DNA of 5,616 nt, from assembly GCA_027034965.1 (NCBI GenBank), contig JALVWL010000249.1:1-5616 (forward strand), in the 5' to 3' direction. Under the pieces are notes generated by a model that searched no databases, was not told the origin of the DNA, and saw only the letters and a list, made by a program, of their open reading frames with translations. How positions within the stretch are numbered: the first letter of the stretch is position 1; the number at the start of each line of letters is the position of its first letter. A program made the translations under genes and the position numbers. Of this stretch, positions 1 to 5,140 are shown in pieces. The stretch comes from Candidatus Omnitrophota bacterium (GTDB lineage: Bacteria; Omnitrophota; Gorgyraeia; S143-82).

Positions 1-2
1 CA

Positions 3-47
3 GCAGAGGATACATACAACCAAATCATCTCTGTTCTGGGATTATAA
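3..47 (+). CDS. adk: Probable C-terminal end of adenylate kinase (partial)
   Basis: Only the last 14 codons before a TAA stop are in the window; the gene starts upstream. The peptide AEDTYNQIISVLGL has the spacing of the last helix of adenylate kinases, which often end in a pattern like VEEVFxxIxxVLGL. Adenylate kinase interconverts ATP + AMP and 2 ADP in the cytoplasm. The genomic position supports the call, because in many bacteria adk lies between secY and map, and map is the next gene here. Against certainty: the tail is very short, and the other two + frames are also open at the left edge for 17 and 23 codons. No active-site motif is visible. The call is an inference from tail pattern plus synteny. 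Confidence 0.5.
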   Translation, partial: AEDTYNQIISVLGL

Positions 48-96
48 AAAACTAGTCAGTTTTTTCATATAGCCCGTTGGGTTTCATTGTTATTTT
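46..96 (+). terminator. Possible weak terminator after the upstream gene
   Basis: Two small inverted repeats follow the presumed adk stop. One is an 8-base A/T-rich stem (46-53 with 58-65, loop AGTC) ending in a run of six T. The other is a 5-base stem (71-75 with 79-83, loop GTT, one G-T pair) followed by a T-rich stretch. Neither is a strong GC-rich terminator. Together they could end transcription before repeat element A. Confidence 0.22.
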
Positions 97-122
97 ATCC
101 CAAATTATGCAATAGGAATTTG

Positions 123-131
123 TGATATAAT
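123..131 (+). promoter_or_regulatory. Extended -10 motif inside repeat copy A
   Basis: The bases TGATATAAT are a perfect extended -10 (TGnTATAAT). There is no good -35 hexamer at normal spacing (AATTAT lies 17 bases upstream), as is common for extended -10 promoters. The motif sits in the 32-base segment identical in copy B and points toward map. Activity is inferred, not shown. Confidence 0.35.
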
Positions 132-189
132 GGAACTCCTTGTAGGACAATAGGAAAAGCTAAAGATAAGAATTCACCATGTGGTTAAA

Positions 190-379
190 CTAAAAACTAA
201 AAACCACAACTCAAGTTTTGAGCATGTAGGAGGGAGAATGAAGCATGGAGGATTTTTATTTGCTAGGGTATTTTTCCTTCTTAATAAAAAATTTCCTTCA
301 TTCTCCATGCTCCATTCTTCATTCTTAGGTTTTAAGTTTTAAGCTGTGGTTTTGAGATTTGAGATTTGACTTTTGAGTT
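190..379 (+). repeat. Two arms of degenerate heptamer repeats in copy A
   Basis: The left arm reads in strict 7-base steps from 190 to 252: CTAAAAA, CTAAAAA, CCACAAC, TCAAGTT, TTGAGCA, TGTAGGA, GGGAGAA, TGAAGCA, TGGAGGA. After a 43-base A/T-rich loop, the right arm runs in strict 7-base steps from 296 to 379: CTTCATT, CTCCATG, CTCCATT, CTTCATT, CTTAGGT, TTTAAGT, TTTAAGC, TGTGGTT, TTGAGAT, TTGAGAT, TTGACTT, TTGAGTT. The right-arm units are roughly the reverse complement of the left-arm units in mirrored order. The innermost stem, 236-253 with 300-317, has 16 of 18 positions complementary. Confidence 0.75.
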
Positions 380-488
380 TAATTTAGATAAGAAAAGAGA
401 TGGCAGATTGACCAGGCGATGGAAAATAAAGGATTCTAATGCATAATCCGGGATAATCTGGGTTTAATATTTCACGAAAAATAATTAT

Positions 489-516
489 TTTGAAAGTTAT
501 TCATTTATGATAAAAT
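489..516 (+). promoter_or_regulatory. Possible map-operon promoter
   Basis: TTTGAA (489-494) or TTGAAA (490-495) is followed after 16 or 15 bases by TAAAAT (511-516). This is a plausible sigma-70-type promoter in very A/T-rich DNA, 34 bases before the map start. A 14-base perfect palindrome of A and T (478-491) overlaps the -35 and might be an operator or only a result of A/T richness. This site is outside repeat copy A, so map may not depend on the promoter-like motif inside the repeat. Confidence 0.35.
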
Positions 517-549
517 ATAAAAATTTTCAGCAGGAAAGATAAAGTAACT

Positions 550-1296
550 ATGATTCGTTTGAAAGGCCCTGAAGATATAGAGAAGATAAGACAGGCAGGG
601 CAGATTATTAAAGCGATCTTTGAAATATTGCAAGAGAAGGTTAGGCCGGGGGTAGATACCCTTTCTCTAGATGGGTTTATAGATGACTTTATTCAATCCC
701 ATAATGCCAGACCTGCCTTTAAGGACTATATGGGATATCCTGCGGCCAGTTGTATTTCTGTAAATGAGGAGGTAGTCCACGGTATACCTTCGCAAGATAA
801 GGTCCTTAAGGAAGGTGATATTGTTGGTATAGATGTTGGAGTGGAGTTAGGGGGGTATTATGCCGATGCGGCCTATACATTTGGTGTTGGTTTTGTGTCA
901 GAAGAAGACAGGCGTTTGATGGAGGCCACCTATAATGCATTGATGAATGCGATAAACAAGGCCAAGACAGCCAGATATATAGGAGATATTTCTTATACAA
1001 TACAGCGTACAGTTGAAAAGGCAGGATTTTCGGTTGTTAGAGATTTTATTGGACATGGTGTGGGATTTGAGATACACGAACCACCAGCTGTCCCTAATTA
1101 TGGCCGTCCAGGTACTGGTGATAGGATAAAACCTGGATTGGTTATAGCCATAGAACCTATGGTCAATGCAGGGACCTGGGAAGTAGATATAGATAAAGAT
1201 GATAAATGGACCGTGCGTACAAAGGATAGAAAAAAGAGCGCTCATTATGAACATACTATTGCAATTTTGGAAAAAGAGGTTATAATTTTAACTTAA
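550..1296 (+). CDS. map: Methionine aminopeptidase, type I
   Basis: This cytoplasmic metalloenzyme removes the initiator methionine from new proteins when the second residue is small. The 248-residue product is the usual length for a bacterial type I enzyme without an N-terminal extension. The five metal ligands are all visible: D95 (in GIDVG), D106 (in YYADAAYT), H169 (in IGHGVG), E202 (in IEPM) and E234 (in AHYEHT). The substrate-binding histidines H77 (VVHGIP) and H176 (EIHEPP) are also present, so the enzyme should be active. The ATG at 550 gives the normal family start MIRLKGPEDIEKIRQAG. The only Shine-Dalgarno-like bases, AGGAAAG at 532-538, are weak and about 11 bases from the ATG, unlike the strong sites of the genes downstream. 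The stop TAA overlaps an ATG (TAATG) in the infA frame, which suggests translational coupling. Confidence 0.97.
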   Translation: MIRLKGPEDIEKIRQAGQIIKAIFEILQEKVRPGVDTLSLDGFIDDFIQSHNARPAFKDYMGYPAASCISVNEEVVHGIPSQDKVLKEGDIVGIDVGVELGGYYADAAYTFGVGFVSEEDRRLMEATYNALMNAINKAKTARYIGDISYTIQRTVEKAGFSVVRDFIGHGVGFEIHEPPAVPNYGRPGTGDRIKPGLVIAIEPMVNAGTWEVDIDKDDKWTVRTKDRKKSAHYEHTIAILEKEVIILT

Positions 1297-1322
1297 TGCC
1301 TGGAGCTATCGAAAAGGAGATT

Positions 1323-1544
1323 ATGGGTAAAAAAGACGATGTAATAGAAGTCGATGGTACAATCGTAGAGTGTTTGCCGAATGTAATGTTTAGGGTTGAG
1401 CTCGAGAATGGCCATAGGGTATTGGCGCATGTGGCAGGGAAGATGCGGATGCATTTTATAAAGATTGTCCCAGGAGATAAGGTAAGGGTAGAATTGACCC
1501 CTTATGACCTGAATAGGGGCAGGATAGTATATAGATATAAATAG
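1323..1544 (+). CDS. infA: Translation initiation factor IF-1
   Basis: IF-1 is a small OB-fold protein that binds the A site of the 30S subunit during initiation. From the ATG at 1323 the product is 73 residues, against about 72 for the family, and starts MGKKDDVIEVDGTIVE. Family hallmarks are MFRVELENGH, the GKMRMHFIKIVPGDKV segment and the C-terminal PYDLNRGRIVYRYK. An in-frame ATG at 1296 overlaps the map stop (TAATG) and would add nine residues (MPGAIEKEI). I prefer 1323 because it gives family length and has AAGGAG at 1314-1319, although that site is only 3 bases from the ATG, closer than usual. The 1296 start has no good Shine-Dalgarno site but could be used by coupled re-initiation. 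The gene lies between map and rpmJ, its usual place. Confidence 0.93.
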   Translation: MGKKDDVIEVDGTIVECLPNVMFRVELENGHRVLAHVAGKMRMHFIKIVPGDKVRVELTPYDLNRGRIVYRYK

Positions 1545-1572
1545 GCTAGAGAAGATATTTTGGAGGTAGGAT

Positions 1573-1686
1573 ATGAAGGTAAGGTCTTCAGTAAAGAAGA
1601 TATGCGCTAAATGTAGAATCATAAAGAGAAAAGGTGTTGTTAGGGTGATATGCGAAGACCCTGCTCACAAACAGCGACAGGGATAA
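1573..1686 (+). CDS. rpmJ: 50S ribosomal protein L36, zinc-binding form
   Basis: This 37-residue gene gives MKVRSSVKKICAKCRI and ends AHKQRQG. L36 is a tiny zinc-ribbon protein of the large subunit that binds 23S rRNA. The zinc ligands C11, C14, C27 and H32 are all present, so this is the zinc-replete (C+) type rather than the C-minus paralogue. The strong site GGAGGT (1562-1567) lies 5 bases before the ATG. The stop TAA (1684-1686) overlaps the Shine-Dalgarno site of rpsM, so the two are probably translated in tandem. The order infA-rpmJ-rpsM is the common bacterial one. Confidence 0.95.
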   Translation: MKVRSSVKKICAKCRIIKRKGVVRVICEDPAHKQRQG

Positions 1687-1698
1687 GGAGGTTTTTGT

Positions 1699-2073
1699 AT
1701 GCCAAGGATCTTAGGAGTTGATATACCGAAGGACAAGACTATATGGATTTCTCTTACCTATATCTATGGAATTGGAAGAAAGCGTTCCTCTGATATATTG
1801 AAACAGGCGCAGATAGATCCTAATCGAAGGGCCAAGGACCTTTCTGAGGAAGAGATTGCCCGAATAACCGAGATTATTCAGCGCAATTACAAGGTAGAAG
1901 GAGACCTGCGCAGAGAGGTATCTCAGAATATAAAGAGATTGATGGAAATAAATTGTTACCGCGGCACAAGGCACAAGAAAGGCCTTCCTGTGAGAGGCCA
2001 GAGGACTTGTACAAATGCTCGCACGAGAAAAGGCCCGAGGGGTAATATGCTCAAAAGGGCAAAGAAGAAATAA
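1699..2073 (+). CDS. rpsM: 30S ribosomal protein S13
   Basis: S13 sits in the head of the small subunit and contacts the P-site tRNA and the 50S bridge. The 124-residue product has the family start (MPRILGVDIPKDK), the helix-two-turns-helix motif with YIYGIG at 21-26, and the conserved basic C-terminus LPVRGQRTCTNARTRKGPR (96-114) followed by a lysine-rich tail that reaches tRNA. AAGGAGGT (1685-1692) is an excellent Shine-Dalgarno site 6 bases before the ATG. It is the first gene of the classic alpha operon, here continuous with infA-rpmJ with only 12 bases between. No truncation or odd residues are seen. Confidence 0.97.
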   Translation: MPRILGVDIPKDKTIWISLTYIYGIGRKRSSDILKQAQIDPNRRAKDLSEEEIARITEIIQRNYKVEGDLRREVSQNIKRLMEINCYRGTRHKKGLPVRGQRTCTNARTRKGPRGNMLKRAKKK

Positions 2074-2095
2074 GCAACCATAGGAGAGAGGAAGT

Positions 2096-2491
2096 ATGGC
2101 ACAGAGACGAAGAGGTCAAAGGAGAAAGAAGAAGGTTATAAAGGGAATAACCTCGGCGATAGTCCATGTCAAGGCAACCTTTAACAATACCATTATTACC
2201 CTGACAGATAAAGAGGGCAATGCCCTTATATCTGCATCTTCTGGTATGATGGGCTTTTCTGGATCTAAGAAGTCTACTCCTTTTGCTGCCCAGCAGGTCG
2301 CCTCTGAGGTGATAAGGAGGGCAAAGGAGGCAGGTATTCAGGAAGTAGAGATATGGGTCAAGGGCCCGGGGGCCGGTCGAGATGCTACGATAAAGTCCTT
2401 TAATGTATCGGGTTTGAAGGTTACCCGTGTGCGAGACCTGAGTCCGGTTCCCCATAATGGCTGCAGACCAAAGAAGAAGAGAAGGGTCTAA
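2096..2491 (+). CDS. rpsK: 30S ribosomal protein S11
   Basis: S11 is a platform protein of the small subunit near the mRNA exit and the E site. The 131-residue product has a basic N-terminal tail (MAQRRRGQRRKKK), the core HVKATFNNTIITLTD at 24-38, KGPGAGRDA at 89-97 and the conserved C-terminus PVPHNGCRPKKKRRV at 117-131. Length is normal. AGGAG at 2082-2086 serves as the ribosome binding site, 9 bases before the ATG. A 178-codon open frame on the minus strand across this gene is a coding shadow. The gap to rpsM is 22 bases and to rpsD 52 bases; nothing further is seen in those gaps. Confidence 0.97.
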   Translation: MAQRRRGQRRKKKVIKGITSAIVHVKATFNNTIITLTDKEGNALISASSGMMGFSGSKKSTPFAAQQVASEVIRRAKEAGIQEVEIWVKGPGAGRDATIKSFNVSGLKVTRVRDLSPVPHNGCRPKKKRRV

Positions 2492-2543
2492 ATAATAAAC
2501 AGGTGAATTGCGAAAGATATTTAAGGTAATTGAGGAGGTATAG

Positions 2544-3170
2544 ATGGGTAGATATTTGGAGGCGAAGTGCAGGATATGTCGACGCATCGGCTCTAAATTG
2601 TTTTTAAAGGGCCCGCGTTGTTATACAGATAAATGTGCGCTTTCACGCAGACCTTATGCCCCTGGCCAGCATGGCCGCATGCGTAGTAAATTATCCAACT
2701 ACGGCCTCCAGCTGAGGGAGAAGCAGAAGGTAAAGAGAATGTACGGTATCCTTGAGAGGCAGTTCCGTAGATATTTTGAGATAGCCCAGAGGAAGAAAGG
2801 TGTAACAGGTACTTTGCTCTTACAGTTGTTGGAACGCAGGCTGGATAATGTGGTGTATCAGTCTGGATTTGCCACTTCTAGAAATAATGCCAGACAGATC
2901 GTCAGGCATAACTGGGTCTATGTAAACGGAAAGAGAGTAAATATTCCCTCTTATATAGTTAGAGAAGGAGACGAGATTACCTTTAAAAATAGTGAGGAAG
3001 TCAAAAAGAATCTAAAAGATTTTAAAGAGATGTCCAAGAAACACCAGGTTCCGCTTTGGCTTCTGGTTGACGATGAAAAGTTTACTATAAAGGTTGTAAG
3101 ACTCCCAGAGAGAGAAGATATGCCCGCAGATATAAAGGAACAGATGATAGTCGAGTTGTACTCCAAGTAG
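2544..3170 (+). CDS. rpsD: 30S ribosomal protein S4, zinc-binding form
   Basis: S4 is a primary 16S rRNA binding protein that nucleates 30S assembly and lines the mRNA entry. In many bacteria it also represses translation of the alpha operon. The 208-residue product has four cysteines in the N-terminal domain (C9, C12, C26, C31), the spacing of the zinc-binding C+ type, followed by RRPYAPGQHG. The S4 RNA-binding domain lies near 99-143, from RLDNVVYQSGFA through RQIVRHNWVYVNGKRV to REGD. GAGGAGGT (2532-2539) is an excellent Shine-Dalgarno site 4 bases before the ATG. I cannot see a recognisable S4-binding pseudoknot upstream of rpsM, so autoregulation is family knowledge only. Confidence 0.97.
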   Translation: MGRYLEAKCRICRRIGSKLFLKGPRCYTDKCALSRRPYAPGQHGRMRSKLSNYGLQLREKQKVKRMYGILERQFRRYFEIAQRKKGVTGTLLLQLLERRLDNVVYQSGFATSRNNARQIVRHNWVYVNGKRVNIPSYIVREGDEITFKNSEEVKKNLKDFKEMSKKHQVPLWLLVDDEKFTIKVVRLPEREDMPADIKEQMIVELYSK

Positions 3171-3214
3171 TAATCAGCAGTCGATTTTCTTTTATACGCT
3201 TTAGAGCTTAAATC

Positions 3215-3222
3215 AAGGAGGT
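3215..3222 (+). promoter_or_regulatory. Shine-Dalgarno site that decides the rpoA start
   Basis: AAGGAGGT is a perfect anti-16S match. It lies 1 base before the ATG at 3224 but 7 bases before the in-frame ATG at 3230, so 3230 is the better start. Confidence 0.8.
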
Positions 3223-3229
3223 AATGGGA

Positions 3230-4240
3230 ATGGGGATAAAGTGGCGTGAATTTCAGATGCCAAAGAGGATAATTACAGAGGAGCATAGCCCTACCTACGG
3301 CAGGTTCGTGGCCGAGCCCCTCGAAAGGGGGTATGGAGTTACGTTTGGCAATTCTCTTAGAAGGATGCTCCTCTCGTGTATAGATGGTGCGGCAGTTACC
3401 TCTGTTAAGTTTGATGGTGCCCTGCACGAGTTCTCTGCAATAGACGGTGTGCTGGAAGATGTAACCGATATAATCCTTAACATAAAGCGACTAGTATTCA
3501 AGGCCCACGGCAGCTTCCCCAAGAAGGTCTATATAAAGAAAAAGGGCCCAGGGGATGTCACGGGTGGAGATATAGTTACCGATGAGACGGTTGAGGTCGT
3601 AAATAAGGACCTGCATATTGCCACTATTACCAGTGATGTGGAATTTAGCGTAGAAATGGAAATAGAACGCGGCAGGGGGTATTTGCCCGCGGATATGAAT
3701 AAGAAAAATAGGCCAATAGGCACTATTGGAGTAGACGCTATATTTACACCCGTGCAAAAGGTAAGTTATAGAGTTGAAAACACGCGTGTCGGTCAACAGA
3801 CCGATTACGATAAGTTGATAATAGAGATCTTCACAAATGGAGCTATTGAACCCAAAGAGGCATTAGTCTATTCTGCAACTGTATTGCGTAAGTACCTCGA
3901 CATATTCTCTGAACTAGGGACAATAGAAGAGGAAGAGGGAACAGACGATGAAACCCTCCTTTCGCCTGAGGAGAAAGAGCTGGCAGAAAAGCTGAATATG
4001 CCAATCAGTGAGCTTGAGCTTTCGGTTAGGAGTACTAATTGCCTTGCTCAGGCAAATATAAAGACTATTGGCGAGCTGGTTATGAAGGAAGAGCAGGAGA
4101 TGTTGTCCTATAGGAATTTTGGTAAGAAGTCCTTGAATGAGATAAAGGATGTGCTTGCGAAGATGGGACTTTCTCTAGGGATGAAGGTCGATCCACGGAT
4201 TTATAAATTAGAGGCATCAGAAGAGCAGGAAGAAAATTAA
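3230..4240 (+). CDS. rpoA: DNA-directed RNA polymerase subunit alpha
   Basis: The alpha dimer is the scaffold for RNA polymerase assembly, and its C-terminal domain binds UP elements and activators. From 3230 the product is 336 residues and starts MGIKWREFQMPKRI; an ATG two codons upstream (3224) is too close to the Shine-Dalgarno site. The N-terminal domain runs from 1 to about 230, with the assembly motif ERGYGVTFGNSLRR at 32-45 and EPKEAL near 217-222. A short acidic linker (EEEEGTDDE) follows. The C-terminal domain, about 257-325, has VRSTNCL with R267, N270 and C271 at the positions of the E. coli DNA-contact residues, then FGKKSLNEIKD and LGLSLGM-like helices. A 59-base gap separates it from rpsD, longer than the others, with no clear promoter. 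It is followed by rplQ after 12 bases. Confidence 0.97.
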   Translation: MGIKWREFQMPKRIITEEHSPTYGRFVAEPLERGYGVTFGNSLRRMLLSCIDGAAVTSVKFDGALHEFSAIDGVLEDVTDIILNIKRLVFKAHGSFPKKVYIKKKGPGDVTGGDIVTDETVEVVNKDLHIATITSDVEFSVEMEIERGRGYLPADMNKKNRPIGTIGVDAIFTPVQKVSYRVENTRVGQQTDYDKLIIEIFTNGAIEPKEALVYSATVLRKYLDIFSELGTIEEEEGTDDETLLSPEEKELAEKLNMPISELELSVRSTNCLAQANIKTIGELVMKEEQEMLSYRNFGKKSLNEIKDVLAKMGLSLGMKVDPRIYKLEASEEQEEN

Positions 4241-4252
4241 GGAGAAACAGAT

Positions 4253-4738
4253 ATGAGGCACAGGGTTAAGTCAAATCATCTCAGCAGAAATAAGGGGGCA
4301 AGAAAGGCGGTATTGCGGCACACGGCCAAGGCATTGTTGTTGAATCAGCGTATAAAGACGCGCCTTAGATTGGCCAAAGAGGTGCGTAGGTTGGTGGAGA
4401 AGCTGATTACCCTGGGCAAGAAGAATACCCTGGCAACCCGCAGAAGGGCAAACGAAGTTCTAAACGATCGAAGACTCGTAAAACTGTTGTTTGATGAGAT
4501 TGCACCTAAATTTGAGAACAGGGCCGGAGGCTATACTCGTATATACAAGCTGGCAGATATCAGGAAAGGAGATGGTTCTTCTTATTGTATACTGGAACTT
4601 ACTGAGTTCTACAGGACGCCGGCTGAAATAAAGGAAGAGCGGCGACCAGTAGAGATAGAGAAACGAGGAGTCTTAGGCGGGCTGAGGTCCTTGTTCAGAA
4701 AGAAAAGGAAGACAGAATCCAGTGAGTCTAATGACTAA
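4253..4738 (+). CDS. rplQ: 50S ribosomal protein L17 with C-terminal extension
   Basis: L17 lies near the peptide exit tunnel of the large subunit. The 161-residue product has the core at 1-119: start MRHRVKSNHLSRNKGARKA, then ATRRRANEVL at 61-70, then NRAGGYTRIYKL at 89-100 and ILELTEF at the end. The core is the usual length of about 115-120 residues. Residues 120-161 form an extra tail of mixed charge, with a basic cluster (RSLFRKKRK) and a polar end (ESSESND). Tails of differing length occur in L17 of several phyla; the function of this one cannot be read from the sequence. AAGGAGA (4239-4245) overlaps the rpoA stop and lies 7 bases before the ATG. It is the last gene of the standard alpha operon. 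Confidence 0.96.
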   Translation: MRHRVKSNHLSRNKGARKAVLRHTAKALLLNQRIKTRLRLAKEVRRLVEKLITLGKKNTLATRRRANEVLNDRRLVKLLFDEIAPKFENRAGGYTRIYKLADIRKGDGSSYCILELTEFYRTPAEIKEERRPVEIEKRGVLGGLRSLFRKKRKTESSESND

Positions 4739-4751
4739 GAGGTGAGATGTT

Positions 4752-4964
4752 ATGAAGAAAGGAATACATCCAGATTATATGGAATGCACGATAACCTGTG
4801 CCTGTGGAAATGTCATACATACTCGGGCAACCAGGCCGGGGATAAGGGTGGAGATATGTTCAAACTGCCACCCATTCTTTACCGGAAAACAGAAGTTTGT
4901 TGATACGGCGGGCAGGGTAGAGAAATTCGTAAAGAAATACGGAAAGAAATATCTGGAAAAATAG
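4752..4964 (+). CDS. rpmE: 50S ribosomal protein L31, zinc-binding form
   Basis: L31 forms part of a bridge between the 50S central protuberance and the 30S head. The 70-residue product has the family start MKKGIHPDY, the zinc ligands C16, C18, C36 and C39, and the signature CSNCHPFFTGKQKFVDTAGRVEKF. It is therefore the C+ zinc form rather than the zinc-free paralogue. AAGAGGTGA at 4737-4745 overlaps the rplQ stop and acts as the ribosome binding site. The 13-base gap to rplQ suggests co-transcription with the alpha operon. In many bacteria rpmE instead lies alone or next to prfA; neither prfA nor another partner follows here. Confidence 0.97.
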   Translation: MKKGIHPDYMECTITCACGNVIHTRATRPGIRVEICSNCHPFFTGKQKFVDTAGRVEKFVKKYGKKYLEK

Positions 4965-5000
4965 ACCTGCCTTACCTCCACAAATGGATCCTGGATAATG

Positions 5001-5016
5001 TCCCTATATATAGGGA
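5001..5016. repeat. 16-base perfect palindrome TCCCTATATATAGGGA
   Basis: It is 37 bases after the rpmE stop. As RNA it could form a short stem, but the self-complementary TATATA centre leaves little loop and no T run follows, so it is a poor terminator. It could be an operator for a dimeric regulator of the downstream gene. Function is unknown. Confidence 0.45.
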
Positions 5017-5046
5017 TAAGGGGCTTTATATCGTCATCTCTGGCCT

Positions 5047-5075
5047 TTGTATATTCTGGGGACGTGGTGTATAAT
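5047..5075 (+). promoter_or_regulatory. Possible dapL promoter upstream of repeat copy B
   Basis: TTGTAT (5047-5052), a half match to TTGACA, is followed after 17 bases by a perfect TATAAT (5070-5075). The pair points toward dapL and lies just outside the left end of repeat copy B. If used, its transcript would carry the whole fold-back element as a roughly 370-base leader. The weak -35 keeps confidence low. Confidence 0.35.
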
Positions 5076-5102
5076 AATCCCAGATTATGCAATAGGAATT
5101 TG

Positions 5103-5111
5103 TGATATAAT
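5103..5111 (+). promoter_or_regulatory. Extended -10 motif inside repeat copy B
   Basis: TGATATAAT is identical to the motif in copy A and lies in the 32-base segment without mismatch between copies. It points toward dapL. It could act as a portable promoter; no good -35 is seen. Confidence 0.35.
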
Positions 5112-5140
5112 GGAAGCCGTTGTGAGACAAAGAAAAATAG

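Larger units (their letters stand above)
95..456 (+). repeat. Fold-back interspersed repeat, copy A (MITE-like)
   Basis: This copy is homologous to copy B at 5077-5430 in the same orientation. Three shared blocks are visible. Bases 97-150 match 5077-5130 with about 6 mismatches, including 32 identical bases (104-135). Bases 190-214 match 5162-5186. Bases 373-452 match 5349-5428 without gaps, at about 86% over the last 73 positions. The ends form an imperfect inverted repeat: TTATCCC plus ATTATGCA at 95-111, mirrored by TGCATAAT plus GGGATAA at 440-456. Inside, AAAACCACA (200-208) pairs with 345-353 and 236-253 pairs with 300-317. Both inner pairs are centred at 276.5 and the ends at 275.5, so the unit can fold as one long hairpin. 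It encodes no transposase or other convincing protein. A clear target-site duplication is not visible. It fills the gap between the presumed adk and map. Confidence 0.8.
4965..5076. other. Non-coding gap after rpmE, before repeat copy B
   Basis: No gene is seen. The stretch holds a 16-base perfect palindrome (5001-5016) and a promoter-like pair (5047-5075), listed separately. No GC-rich hairpin with a T run is present, so the place where transcription of the ribosomal genes ends is unclear. Confidence 0.6.

Noticed and set aside
190..379. CRISPR array
   Set aside because: The repeat units are 7 bases long and contiguous, with no spacers and no 20-40 base direct repeats.
95..456. Insertion sequence with its own transposase
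   Set aside because: The unit is only about 360 bases and has no open frame of useful length on either strand.
1699..1974. S4-binding pseudoknot for alpha-operon autoregulation at rpsM
   Set aside because: Only 12 bases separate rpmJ from rpsM, and no nested stems like those in E. coli could be recognised by eye.
2051..2587. Long minus-strand open frame (178 codons) over rpsK
   Set aside because: It lies antisense to a clear ribosomal gene, its product resembles no family and it has no ribosome binding site. It is a coding shadow.
3171..3229. Promoter for rpoA in the longest gap of the operon
   Set aside because: The stretch is T-rich, but I could not find a -35/-10 pair with acceptable spacing; only the Shine-Dalgarno site is convincing.
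2951..3427. Minus-strand open frame (158 codons) across the rpsD-rpoA junction
   Set aside because: It is antisense to two certain genes and its product shows no domain; it is a shadow.
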